Shown here: positions 51,192-63,197 of the stretch, one piece after another
How positions within the stretch are numbered: the stretch's first letter is position 1
Layout: each line of letters opens with the position of its first letter
NCBI GenBank assembly: GCA_015698045.1
Contig: BLAL01000160.1
Coordinates: forward strand, 186,001 to 250,000
DNA from: Rhizophagus clarus
Taxonomy: Eukaryota > Glomeromycota > Glomeromycetes > Glomerales > Glomeraceae
Direction: 5' to 3'
DNA length: 64,000 bases
Notes under the pieces: model-generated
What the model saw: the letters and a program-made list of their open reading frames with translations, nothing else
The model's database searches: none
Told to the model about the DNA's origin: nothing
Position numbers and translations under genes: made by a program

Positions 51192-52099
51192 TTTTAATAA
51201 AACTTACTATTTGTTGAACTTTCTCCGTATGCTGAATCATTATAATGACGAACCCGAGAGAAATAATTTTGAGGTTCAGGAAGATTCTTAAAATCGAGCA
51301 ATTGACTAGTATATATAGCATTGGGATGAAATTTAATCTCAATTGATGCATTAACCATATCATAATCCTTATTAAAAGCATTAATAATATCAATAGAACG
51401 ATTTTGTTCTAAATGAAAGTGCCAACGAAATAACATTGCAGTGATTTCTTGTACACTCGGACGAAGTAAAGGATCGGCGTCCCAACATCTTTCCATAAGA
51501 GTTGAAAAATATTTTGGTGTTTTAGGTAAAATCTTTGGTCTTGCTCCATTACAAATATCAATAGCTAATTTATTATTATGAGATTTATTACAAAAAGGAG
51601 GGATACCAGTAGAAACTTGCCACATAATCATGGAAAAACTATAAACATCAGCAGCAGTTGTAAATCCTTCGCCACGTAAAATTTCAGGTGCGACATAAGG
51701 TAAAACACCATAAAGTTTATGCCTTTTACTATTATCTATAAAGTTCGATAATAATAAATCACTTATTTTTGGAGAAGCTTGATCATCTTGTAATATATTA
51801 CCACCATGAAGATTACGATGAATTAATCCGGAAGAATGAATATCTTGTAAAGTGACAGAAATTTTTAAAAGAAGATTTATTTTTTTTTCCCAATTTAATG
51901 AATCATTTTTTAATAATAAATAATTTGTTAAATTTCCTTGAGTAACGAATTCAGTTACTAAAATATAATCTTTGGTAGTTGGATCTTGAGAGATTCCATA
52001 ATATTTGATCAATCCGTCATTATCTGGTCCATGTTGATAGAATGATTTAAGCTATAATAGGAATAAAGTGAAAAATCTTTTTAGTAAATTTTTACATTT

Positions 52100-52136
<37 letters not shown>

Positions 52137-52636
52137 AAATGGTATTTTACCTCATCAAAAAATTCTGGAGTTACATTATTAGAATTTTCAAATTGTTTTA
52201 ACGCTACTGGAATTGAAGAATTACGAAACCAATCCTTTTTCTTTGAATCCCAATAAAGAATATTTCCTTTAGACCAAGTACCGGAATAAACTTTACAATC
52301 ATAACCACCTTCAGCAAGAAATTTTATGTTATCTAAGGATTCATAAGATATCCATTCTAATACTTGACGATTATTCATGGCATTTATTTGAGAATCCTTA
52401 ATAAATTCATCAATTAAAGGGTTGTTGCTCGTCCAAGAAGAGAAATTCTTTTCGAATCTAATAGAATTACATGAATGACACCATCCATATTTATTATTTT
52501 GAATTTTATCAGTATTTGGCAAATTACAAACGGAACATAAACCGTAAGGTAACGTGGATAATGATGGGTAAGGATTATTTGTTTTTTTATTATTTCTATT
52601 CTTTTTTCTACGATTTTTACTACATAAGGCTCCCAT
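50395..52636 (-). CDS. Protein-kinase-like protein with zinc finger; catalytic Asp replaced, probable pseudokinase
   Basis: Exons 52636-52151, 52051-51208, 51091-50996, 50889-50785, 50700-50521 and 50435-50395 join in frame to 583 residues. MGALCSK at the start fits N-myristoylation plus palmitoylation, hence membrane attachment. C34, C37, C53 and C56 form a CX2C-X15-CX2C finger seen in many kinase-like proteins of Rhizophagus relatives. The kinase domain spans about 105-400: glycine loop LAEGGYDCKVYSG (only partly canonical), VALK with K147, the catalytic loop at 240-248 reading HRNLHGGNI, and the DFG position reading DLL (D260). HRN replaces the HRD catalytic Asp by Asn, so phosphate transfer is doubtful. 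APEILRGE and DVYSFSMIMWQVSTG are normal, as is the C-terminal lobe LRPSVQEI. The tail has Ser-rich, Pro-rich and charged parts and ends TNTWTGVGYY. The last acceptor (AAAG|TTCTT) was picked because it keeps this ending. Confidence 0.85.
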
Positions 52637-55020
52637 TTTATATATACATATATGTGTATGTGTATATTTATATAATGTTTATATAATTATACAAGGATTT
52701 ATTAAAGAAAATATTGAAAATATTTTTTCAACTAAAAAAAAAAAAAAAATTTTTTTAAAAAAAACCTATTCTTTTATATTACAAGAAAAAAAAAAATTTT
52801 TTTTTCGAAACATCTTTTATTTTACACAAATGGAGGAAATTGATCATTTTGGTTAAACCGATCCCATTGATATTTTAATTGTTTGAACACATGAAAGGGA
52901 AAATTTGATCGATTTCTTCTCATTTTTTTTTTTTTTTATTTATATATTATAATTTATACAATGCCATGTACTAACTGTATTTAATAATAATAATTAAATT
53001 ATCTAAAATTAAAACTTCATTTATTTATTTATTTTATTTATTAATTATTATATTTATTTTAAATAATAATACAGCATATTTAGTCGTCACAGCCTTGTAA
53101 CACCAGAAAACCTTTTTTCAAGGTTTTTTTTTTTTTTAAAAAAAAAAAGTAATTTTCTAATTAAGCCAAGTCATTTGTTGATCATTTAATTATAGACAAT
53201 AAACGTTTTGTATGCAATATGAACTGCGCAATAATGCACTTCTCTTCCGAACATTTTCTTTTTTATTTTGTACAAAAGATTTGATTTGTTTTGATTTGAT
53301 TTTTTAATCTTCATATCTATTCTATCAAAAAAATTTGAAGCATCTTTTTTTCTTTATAATACACAATCACAACAGCGGTAAAATTCTTGTCATTATTATT
53401 GTTTATTATGTGCTGCTTTCAAGATCTCACTATGATTTAAAGATTTATTATTTATTTCTAAATATGAAAAAATTCTTTTTTTAGTCCAGCCTTTAAAAGA
53501 TTGTAAAACTTAACGTTTTTTTAGCTAATCGGAAAGAAATCAAGAATTTTCTTTCCTTACAATTCATACATAGTAATGTAAAAAAATGATGAGAAAGATA
53601 ATGCAAAATGCGAAATTTCGTCATTTTATCTGGAGTTTTACTAAAAACGAATTTTTTTTTTTTTTTGATCTACATTTGACAGATTTTTTGTGACCTCTTA
53701 ATTAGAAATTACTTTTTTCATATAATGAAATTTTTTTTTTATGACCACAAAGATTTTTTTTTGAACGACATGTTATTATGAAATGAATTTCAAAAAACAA
53801 ACATGCAATATTGATAACTCTTTCTTTATTAAGTAATGATTAAATTTTTTTTTTTTCTTCTTTTTTTTGGCTTGGGCTTGGCTTCATGGCTTGGCTAAAA
53901 TATATTCTCTTTTTAATAATATTTCTCGACCGAACAAATATAGTATCTCTGACAAATACAGTACAAATGCAGACCCCCCCTTTTTTTTACTATGAAACTT
54001 TCTTCTTTTCTTAAAATTTCTTTTCTAATCAATAAAATATAGTTAATGACGCCTTTATTATTTTTATTCCCATTATTTAAAATAATGAGAGATTTTTTTT
54101 TTGTTGAATTTTTTAGTCCTTTTATTTCTAAAAATTTAAAATAAGGATATTTTCTTATTGTTAAATCAACGAACTTTCTTGAAACTTTGGCTTGGCATCT
54201 ACCATATTTTTTTTTTTTAATGTTATCAATAATCTTATTTGGTAAACAAAAATTATAGTTTAACCAACAAGAAGTCAATTAGGAGATAACCGGTTCTGAA
54301 AACTGGCACGTGTTACTTTTAATTTTGTAACATTAATGATAAGCGTTAATATAATCTATATATGATACGGTAATTTTCACATTCTCCGTTTGATTTATTT
54401 ATTTCTCCCGTAATTAAATGCATTCCCTTCCGGTTTGTTTTAACAAATTTCTTCTGCGATTCTTGGCGTATCATTCATTCTATTGGGTAACAAAAATTTT
54501 CTTGCATCAATAATTACATATAATCTAAAAAACTTTTTTTTTTTTTTTTTATTTTGATATTTATTTTTGGAAATTTTAACAATACTTATATGATACTTTG
54601 AAACTTAAAAAGAATCTCTACATTCTAACTAAGAAAAATCTGCCAAAATATTTTTCCATTTACCATTCAAGGTATGGAATAAACCCTATTGGTTTCATAA
54701 GTATTTCGTTAAATGGCGTATCAAACCTTTTTTTTTTTTTTATTGCCATTGTCTCTTGCATATGATCCGAGACCTTTTCGAAACCTTCTAATTTGGAATA
54801 TCCGATATACCGAATATCTTTGGTTTGATCTAATCATTTTTAGGTTAATTGATTTTCTCGTGAAAATATTATTAAGTCACGGGATATTTCACGGGATAAC
54901 TTTCACGGGATATTTAATTCGTTTCATCTTTTGTTACATAAAGTACATTTAATTATTACAATTATTACGAAAAGATGATGAAATTATCCATTATTTATTT
55001 CTTTTAAATTTTTGCAACCT
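52637..55020. other. Gene-free AT-rich stretch between kinase-like and GST genes
   Basis: Upstream side of the kinase-like gene, then long homopolymers. Several T runs turn into A runs (near 52738-52755 and 53127-53148). A minus-strand frame at 53913-54278 gives 121 Lys/Ile-rich residues without a domain and is not accepted. I recognise no gene. Confidence 0.5.
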
Positions 55021-55990
55021 TATAAGGAAAACTTATGTATTGACTAATAAAGAATTTTTTTTTTTTTGATTTGTACATATCATCATTAAAAAAAACGAAA
55101 TTGTATTCGACTCTTCATAAATGTCACTTCCCATAAGACTTCACCGTATATTGTTGTTAAACAAATTTGATTATTTTTTTTTTTTGATTTGTACTTAACA
55201 TATAATATTTATTTGTTTTTTTTTTTTTTTTTTTGATTTACACATATCATAATTTATTGACTAATAAATAAAAAACAAAGTTTATCTTTTTCTGATTTGT
55301 ACATATCAGATATTAAAATTAAAAATCATTAGAAATTGTATTCGATTTCTCAGACTCTTCATAAACGTCACTTCCTATAGGACCTCCTCGATTTTATTAT
55401 AAATCCTTTATAAGTATTAATTATTTACCATGCTTGTAACAAATATCACCCTGGAACACGGGTATCTAACGGATCATAATGTAAGAAATAGACAATTTAG
55501 ACTTTTATATTTATAATATGATAATTATAATATGTTAATATGTTTGATAAAACTCTTTTTCAGGTCAGAGTTGAACACATCAAATGAATCAATCTTCATT
55601 TCAAAATATGACCCTTAATTGTAATGTAACTATATTTAATAAAAACCGTTAAGATTTTCAATAAAATTGTAATTTACAAGTGTTTGAACCAAAAAATTTA
55701 GGAATAAATATTTTTCGCATTTAACCATGAAATTAATAGTTTCATCATACACAAATTACATCGGATATTACTATTACTTCAACATAAACTTTGTTAGTGA
55801 CCACACATGCTAAAACCATTTAAAATCTTAATATTTGTTATAAAACTGAATAATTTATTAATATCCGTAAACATTTTAAGCAAGATATATTGTAATAATA
55901 ATCGATAAATTATACTTGTTAAACTTAAAAACAACATTTTATTGGCTAATAAGAAAAACAATTTGATTTGTACACATCAATTAAAAAATT
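55021..55990. repeat. Repeated segment related to GST 3' flank
   Basis: The words GACTAATAA, TTTGATTTGTACATATCA, GAAATTGTATTCGA and CTCTTCATAAAnGTCACTTCC recur in order near 55035-55140 and 55255-55375, with a partial copy near 55940-56000 (GGCTAATAAGAAAAAC then GATTTGTACACATCA). The third copy abuts the end of the first GST gene. The simplest reading is two duplicated 3' flanks left behind by earlier rounds of tandem duplication. Confidence 0.6.
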
Positions 55991-56083
55991 CATTTAAAAT
56001 GAGATTACATAATGAAATTAAAGCATTTGAATTATTTGGTAAAGCAACGTCACTTCAAACAAAATATTTGAAGATCCCCTCCT

Positions 56084-56887
56084 TCACGCATGTCGTTTTG
56101 CGAGAATACTTTGAATTTCTTTTTCAAATTCTTTCAATTTTTCAGGATTTTCACGATATTCTTTCATTCTATCAGGAATTGGTATATTTAACCCTTTTTG
56201 AGTGGCTGGTCTCGCATCAATACGTGCGACCCAAGCTGTTAAATTAGTAAACTCATCAATATTTTCCACTCCAGAAAAAAAATGTGATCTGACCCAAGGA
56301 TAAATTACAGCATCCGCTAAAGTAAATTTGTCTCCTACTAAATATTCTTTTCCTTCCAATGCATTATTCAACACGGAATAATACCCTTTGGTTAGACCGG
56401 TAAATCGATCAATGGCAGGTTGAATTTTGTCTGGAATGTACCTAACAAACCAGTTAGCTTGTCCTTGCGTAGGTCCAAGATCAGATGCTTCGAATATAAC
56501 CTATTTATTATTATATATAATAAGTTGAGAATGTTTTAAACCGTTTAAAATTTTTATAAAGTATTTTTTTTAAAAATTGATATTTACCCATTGAATAACT
56601 TGACTTTTTAATTTTGGTTCCTTTGGTAACAATTTTTCTTCAGGATCATAATTTTCACAAAGATAAATCGAAATCGCTACACTTTCAAATACATGAAAGT
56701 CTCCATCAGAAATAGCAGGAATTTTACCACATGGATTGATTTTTAAAAACCAAGGTTCCTTATGTTCTCCATTATGCAAAGCAATTTGTTTCACTTTATA
56801 AGGAATTCCTAATTCTTCAAGAACGATGCTAACTTTTACCCCATTTTGAGTTCCGGCAGAGTAAAGTGTGATATCAGGAGAAGTCAT
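56084..56887 (-). CDS. Glutathione S-transferase, Ure2p-like, copy 1
   Basis: Exons 56887-56588 and 56500-56084 join in frame to 238 residues. The N-terminal half is the thioredoxin-like GST fold: ITLYSAGTQNGVKVSIVLEE, the cis-Pro block GKIPAISDGD, and the substrate-side ESVAISIYL. The C-terminal half is the all-helical domain: EYLVGDKFTLADAVIYPWVR, the conserved helix motif, and RIDARPATQKGL. This combination marks fungal Ure2p-like GSTs, which conjugate glutathione to electrophiles or act as peroxidases in the cytosol. One oddity is NPCGKIPAI, where the sister gene and most relatives have NPGGKIPAI. The intron sits right after QVIQW, at the same place as in the neighbouring copy. Tandem with the next gene, same strand. 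Confidence 0.93.
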
Positions 56888-57433
56888 TTTTTTTTTTCTT
56901 TTCTTTACGACTTTTTTGGGGGGGGGAAATGATCTTTTTTTATAATTCCAATTTTTAGGGATGACCTCATGGTTTACGTAACAATGGATTTACTTATTGT
57001 ATAACGTAAACAAATGCGTAATCCTTTTTTGTCTATTAAGGCTTATTTATTTTCATTGAGTAAATGGACAGATTTTAGCTAGCGTTAAGCGGGTTGAAGT
57101 AGTTTCAAGTGGGATTGTGGGAATGGATTACGTTTAATAAAGTATTGTTCGAGTTGGTTACGAAAGATTACATAATGAAAAAGTAATAAAACCTAATATA
57201 TACATAAATATAATTTTTATACACTGAATGAATCAGCTGGAATAGACAAAACCCATAATCATATGAAAAATTGTAATAATTACAGCGAAAAAATTTATTT
57301 TATTTTGTCAATAAAAAAAAAACTATTTATACCAAATAAGCTTTAAATTTTACCCAATTTAGAGGTAGCACAAATTTCATCTCGACCTGTCATAATAAAT
57401 TACCCATTTAAACTAAACATCTAACCTGTTTAT
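56888..57433. other. Spacer between tandem GST genes
   Basis: About 550 bases forming the promoter of GST copy 1 and the 3' flank of copy 2. A run of nine G lies at about 56918-56926, just upstream of the start codon on the coding strand (nine C). Nothing else is recognised. Confidence 0.5.
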
Positions 57434-58206
57434 TTACTTAATAAAACTTTGAACATATTTAATATGTTCTTGTAATTTTTCAGGATTTTCACGAAATTCT
57501 TTAATTTTATCAGGAATTGGTACATTTAACCCTTTTTGAGTAGCTGGTCTCGCATCAATACGCGCGATCCAAGATGTTAAATTTGTATATTCGTCAATAC
57601 TTTGTATACCAATAATAAAATGAGATCTGACCCATGGATAACACATGGAATCCGCTAAAGTAAATTTGTTTCCTACTAAATATTCTTTTCCTTCCAAAGC
57701 ATTGTTCAAGACGTAATAATATTCTTTGGTTAGATTGACAAATCTTTCAATGGCTTGTGGAACTTTTTCTTGTGAATAAGCAGCAAAGTAGATAGCTTGT
57801 GCTTGCGCTGGTCCAAGGCCTGATGCTTCGAACATAACCTAATAAAATTTTTGAATGAATAAAATTTTTGAATAAATGAAATTTTTTTGAATAAATTGAT
57901 ATTTACCCATTGAATAACTTGACTTTTTAATTTAGGATCCTTTGGTAATAATTTTCCTTCAGGATCATAATTTTCACAAAGGTAAATCCCAATTGCAGCG
58001 CTTTCAAATACATGAAAATCTCCATCAGTAATAGCAGGAATTTTACCACCTGGATTGATTTTTAAATACCAAGGTTCATGTTGCTCTTTATCTTTAAATG
58101 AAATATGTTTTACTTTATAAGGAATTCCTAATTCTTCAAGAACAATACTAGCTTTCACCCCATTTTTGGATACTCCAGTGTAAAGAGTAATATCAGGAGT
58201 AGTCAT
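57434..58206 (-). CDS. Glutathione S-transferase, Ure2p-like, copy 2
   Basis: Exons 58206-57907 and 57838-57434 join in frame to 234 residues. It is clearly a tandem paralogue of the gene at 56084-56887, with identical intron position and the same exon 1 length (100 codons). The GST N-domain shows ITLYTGVSKNGVKASIVLEE, NPGGKIPAITDGD and ESAAIGIYL. The C-domain shows EYLVGNKFTLAD, CYPWVRSHF and RIDARPATQKGL. The ATG at 58206 starts the domain at the usual place; a longer open frame upstream is not needed. Its role should be glutathione-dependent detoxification in the cytosol. It ends a few residues earlier (VQSFIK) than copy 1. Confidence 0.93.
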
Positions 58207-59998
58207 TTTTGTGTGTGAATACGTGTGTATATGTGTTCTGTGTATGTGAAAGAAAAATTTTAAAGAAATGAGGTGATATTTATAACATTTCAAAAAAGAA
58301 AGGAGAATTCCTTTGATTCTTGCCAACTCTCATTGATCCAAACCCTTTGTGCATTACATATTTAAGTAGTTTAATACGTATGTGTTTAATACGTATTCGT
58401 TTAATACAAATAATGAATTTGCTTTTTGAGATTAATGTATAAACGTGGTATTTGACATATTTATGAATGAATTTCTATATTTTTATACGCGACTTCATCA
58501 TATGATGGATTCTTTAAATTCTCCTTTTTCTTAAAGAAGTTTAAATTATTACACTATCTCCTGTTTTGGTCCAAAAAGAAGTAGTACGTTATTATTTTAT
58601 TACGTTTAAAAAAAAAAAAATTTCATTTATGGATTATAAATTAGTAATAGAGTATACATTTTTTTTTTTAGTATGGATTTTTTAGGATTAGTGTTCGTCT
58701 TGGCTATGCGCAGTGAGATATATATTACGTAATAATTTAATATACTGTATTATTCTTTGGATTCCCATTTCATAATTTCGCAATATTAGGTAGATAATTT
58801 TTGAATATTCTTGGAATACTTTTTTTCGCAAAAAATTGAAATAAAATTCCTCATTCAGTATTTATAAATTTATTAGTAAACAAATATCAAAGAATTTTCC
58901 TAAATGTATAATAATGATAATAATATAAACTGCAAATTCTTAAAACCATATTGAAATTGGTTACAGAATGGGAAAAAGCAAAAATCTTGTTTAATAATAA
59001 AATAAATAAAATAATTAAATAATACTATAAATAAACAATAAAATCCAACTGATCCAGAAGAGAATAGTAAATAATAAATTAAATTAATTTTAATAAAAGT
59101 AAAAATAAAAAATATGTAAATAAATTAAAAATTATCATCATTTTCAAATAATAATATAGGTAATAAAGATCCAGACAAAATCTGAATTAATTAATGCTGG
59201 ATTAAAATATAGAAAGTTATATTATTATAATGCATGCTTATATAGAATTGAATCAACCCAAGAACCTAACTTTTTGTCTACTAATCATAAAATCCATATT
59301 TATTACCATTTTCAATTTCAGAACAGATAAGTTTTGATAAGTCAAGAAGGAAATTTTTTATATCTTTATTATCAAAGATTAATATGAATAATAAAATTCT
59401 AGACTAGTATTATTAATATTTAAATTTGGTAAATTATTTCCCTTATAATTAATAAAATTTGTTATATTATTTAATTGTTTTTTGAAATCTTTAGATGCTT
59501 TAAAGGTTTACATTTTTTTTTTTTTTTTTTTTTGTCTTTAAGAGTTACAAAAAAATATGATGCAACTGCTACCTATTAGTTGTTAGTTCGAAGTGTGATG
59601 ATTTAATGTAAAAGATCAGCCAATCATCTTGCTGCGTCGTGGAGAATTCGTGTGGAAAAAATTCTGGTTAAATATGAAAATTCCAGAAATTCAAAGATTT
59701 GCTGGAAAATTTCATATCAGTTTTATTAGAAAATTAAAAATTTACCGGAAAAACCGGTCAAGTTACAATAGATTTTCCACCTGTATGAGTTCTCCAACTG
59801 CGCTACTGCGCAGAATTCTGCCACCAAATAGGAATCGAATTTTACCAACCGAGAGTCCGGAAGAAAAATATCTTAACAATTGAATTTTTCCGAAAAATAA
59901 TCTGATGCAAAAAATTTTTAGCATGTCCAAAATATGTGTCAGAATAAGCCACTGTCGCTGCAAAATATTTTTTTCATATTTATCAAAATCAGGTAATA
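58207..59998. other. AT-rich intergenic DNA
   Basis: Promoter side of GST copy 2, then about 1.5 kb of AT-rich sequence. A patch at about 59625-59900 is less AT-rich (TGCGCTACTGCGCAG, CCGGAAAAACCGG) and gives an 84-codon plus frame that I cannot identify; it may be repeat DNA. No other gene is seen. Confidence 0.45.
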
Positions 59999-61013
59999 AT
60001 GTCACAAGTGAAAGAATTTTATAGTAAAGTGTGTGTTGCTGGAAGCTTTAATTTTGTCACCGACAAAGAAATTGAAGAAGAAATTAGCTTGTCAGAGAGG
60101 GACAAATTTTCTTGTAACCTAGCAACGATATTAGCAAGAGACAGGGAAGTGGTGGCGGTTAACAAAAATTTTACCAAACAAGTGTAAAGTTTACATATCT
60201 AAGAACGATAAATGGCTTAATGATGATGTTGAATGTATTAACAGAATTAAAGAATTCGTGACAAATTTATCCAAAGATGCTCCCATGTCATTCGTACAAG
60301 CATCAAAAAGAAAGGAAATGGCTGTTTTATATTTTAATATAATGGAATACTGTTCTGTTAAATTAAGATCTAGATTGGACAAACTTAAGAGAGATATAAA
60401 GTATAATAAAGACGAATCATATATTAAATCTTTCCTAGAATTTGCTGTGATTAACGTTGATAAACTAGATGAGATTGACGAATACCTTGGATTGTTGCGA
60501 GTATTATAATAACCACAAAAATAATTCCAAAATTCCGCAAGGATTCCTAGGACACATCAAAAAGGAAGGATCCTATGCTGGAGCTGTGTTGGATATTGCA
60601 AATTGTGCATGTAAAGAAAAATATAAAACATCATTTTCTTGTATAGACTTGCATTTATTGGATCCTATTATTGTTGAACAACCCATATCTTCATGGAATG
60701 ATATACACAATTGGATTGTGAAAAAACTAATCACATCTATTTACACGCAGAGTTGAACATATTAACCAACGCTAACATAATAAGCAAGGAAAATAATGAA
60801 TTTATAGCAGTATCCAAGAAAATTTGTTACTTATGTAAATTATATATCAAATTTTTACGATCCAAAGGATATAAAATTACCATTTCTGGAGCACATAAGA
60901 AGTTGTATCACAGATGGAAACTTCCAGATTCTTACATGAAAGAATTCGTAGCATACAAGTATGATGGAGATAGTGCTGATTCTGATGATCCAAATTTTGA
61001 AGTCAATGTATAA
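59999..61013 (+). pseudogene. OTT_1508-like deaminase gene broken by three single-base frameshifts
   Basis: Three or four open stretches follow one another in different frames on the same strand and together resemble one protein of the OTT_1508-like deaminase family. They start at MSQVKEFYSKVC (59999) and end with GAHKKLYHRWKLP, SYMKEF and a stop at 61013. The zinc-deaminase motifs are kept in the last part: HAE at 60744-60752 and C-Y-L-C at 60825-60836. The frame shifts by one extra base near 60160-60185 (an A run), by one extra base near 60483-60490, and by one lost base in the A run at 60721-60726. No GT-AG pair explains the shifts well. Such deaminase genes are numerous in these fungi, often near mobile elements; their targets are unknown. 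Assembly error in homopolymers is an alternative to true loss of function. Confidence 0.75.
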
Positions 61014-61203
61014 AAATGCAAGACGGATTAAAGCTGATATTCAGTAGCGTTGCTTGATTAACAATCTTTTAGTGAGAATAAATAAATATTTTTATCAATA
61101 AAACAAAATTTACATATGCTACATTTAAAAAGTTAAACGAAATCTTTATTCTTATAAATGAATTATCAGTGTAAAGAGTCGGTACAAGCTAAACTAACAA
61201 AAT

Positions 61204-61420
61204 TTATTTGAATGGTGGATGTTCAAAGGGAGGAAACATCTCGATCCCTAATCCATAAAACGAGAGTTCCTTCCTTCTTCTCAATACCACCTTTATATTT
61301 TGTTTTCTCAACATTTCACATTCTTTGTATGCTCTTGGATAAAATTCACTGCCGGACTTCCTAATTTATGATACATTGCACCGAATTTTGAAAATTGTCA
61401 AGAAAATTTTTATACAAGAC
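61204..61420 (-). pseudogene. C-terminal remnant of an unidentified gene with one frameshift
   Basis: The minus strand reads FGAMYHKLGSPAV (about 61390-61350) and then, one base out of frame, EFYPRAYKECEMLRKQNIK, then ELSFYGLGIEMFPPFEHPPF and a stop at 61206-61204. Both parts have ordinary amino-acid composition and no homopolymer bias, so they are very likely real coding sequence with a one-base indel near 61350. I do not recognise the family. It lies tail to tail with the deaminase remnant. Confidence 0.5.
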
Positions 61421-61645
61421 TGGAATTATTTTCTGAAAAATGCCAAGAAAAAAAACATTTATTATTACACGCAATAAATAAATACAAGTTTGGGACGTAG
61501 CCCAAAAATACATGAGAAAATTTCTGCTGAATAAAGTTATCTATACTCTTATCCTAATTATATTTTTTTTTCTAACTTCGGGAGATGAGATTTTAATTCG
61601 ATTTGGTATCAGAGTTATCCTCTCCCGATAAATTATGCTTTTTTG

Positions 61646-62187
61646 CTACCTTCTCTTCATTTCGGAATCTGAGTCTGGATTTTGCGCCTCCCTCAATAAC
61701 CATACAATATGTCCAAGAACTCTTTCAATATTACCTTCCATACTCTCAGTACCATACACAACTACTACCGGCTTCAATATCTTGAATCTTAACCTGTCTT
61801 GTTCCACTTGTTTTACTAATAAAACTGATTCAAGTTGAACAGAATTCTGAGTAATATCCTTTAAAAAATCTTCGTTCTTCACTATGACTCTGTCAGCTTC
61901 ACCTGCTCGAATCAGTACTTTAAATAAATCAAGGCACGGTTTTTGATTTCATTTGCAAGAAACGATTATTATTCACGTTTGATATGTCTACTCTAAAGAT
62001 AACTTCCTCATCGGGAATGAAACTGTCAAGTTTTGATTGATCAGATGTTTTGTACTTTAGCAGTATCAGATATCTTTGTCTTGTTTTCTAAAAGCAAACA
62101 CTATAGTAAAAAAACTTTCGCTTCCATGTAAGCATAACTTTTGATATACATTTTCGCTGGAAGGTTGGTTGAACATTTGCGAATACC
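61646..62187 (-). pseudogene. Remnant of an unidentified gene with at least two frame breaks
   Basis: On the minus strand three pieces follow each other: YSQMFNQPSSENVYQKL with HGSESFFTIVFAF (about 62187-62075), LILLKYKTSDQSKLDSF with EEVIFRVDIS (about 62072-61935), and CLDLFKVLIRAGEADRVI to the stop at 61646 (VVYGTESMEGNIERVLGHI near its end). Each piece is open for 35-95 codons and of normal composition. The breaks near 62073 and 61935 need single-base changes or unrecognised introns. Family unknown. It may belong with the remnant at 61204-61420 or with the polB element to its right. Confidence 0.45.
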
Positions 62188-63197
62188 TACAATATTTTAT
62201 ATCTTGCTAAAAAGAAAGACCGAAGAACAAAAGATATGAGATGTGATTAACATTATTATATGATGTTAAGAAAGCTTTAAAACACCAGAGTATACCTTTC
62301 ACGTAGGAATCACTGTAAAACGTGAAGTTGAGTTAACGCCTGGTGATCTTAAAAATTGAGCCTTTCATAACATATGGCTTTGACGTTAATTTTACTTATT
62401 TTATATGTCGGATTATATGTGAAAATTAACATGGTATTTCATCATGTAATTTGTAGCTCAGCAAAAATTTCCAATTGGCGATTATTGCTCTGAATTGATG
62501 AACTGCTCCAGAGTAACTAATTCAGAAGAGTTCTATTGTATCATTATCAAACGGCTTAGTGTTAAATTACGAGTAATATATCATCCAATACTCAGATTAT
62601 GATATAACCGTTAAACGTAGTTATAAAATCGGTCACTGTTTCCAATTCATTATGATGATTATATCTAAAATTTAAATCATAAGTATTCTTATTTTTTGGT
62701 ATTTTATCCTTTGATGAATAAGTCTCTAAGATGAGCTTAACAATATCATTACATCTCTTTATTATCTTTGAATAATATTTGCTATTGAGTCGCAATAACC
62801 TATTTTTCTATCTCATCTGCATTATTATTACTTAACTTAATCTATATAGACAACAATGGGTGTTCTGGGACAAAATTTCCAAATAGAGTATATAGTAGTA
62901 GGAGGCCTCCTGGCCTCTTTCCCGATATACGAAATTTATGTAATCTTTATTGAGATCCAAATTAGTTGTGAGGACTAATAATCATATCATGAATCCTATA
63001 TTGAATTCAAATTTAAAATCGAGCTGAGTTATTTTCCCGCTATCCAAAATTTCTGGCCTAAAATGTATATAATTATTTTGTGTTATTCTAGAATTAATTC
63101 TAGAGATGATTCATTAATGTAAATAAATTCCTGTCTAAGTCTCACCTCTCAACTTTATAGAATTTAAGAACTATGGCTGAATGATAAATGCACCATG
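62188..63197. other. Stretch without a recognised gene next to the polB remnant
   Basis: About 1 kb in which I find no gene. GAGGCCTCCTGGCCTC near 62901-62916 is a short GC-rich near-palindrome in AT-rich surroundings. The base composition is less homopolymeric than elsewhere, so it may be decayed mobile DNA. Confidence 0.4.

Noticed and set aside
53913-54278. Open minus-strand frame of 121 codons
   Set aside because: Lys/Ile/Tyr-rich, starts and ends in AT-rich low-complexity DNA, no recognisable domain or splice sites.
59629-59883. 84-codon plus-strand frame in a less AT-rich patch
   Set aside because: No recognisable domain; the patch has short inverted words and looks more like repeat DNA.
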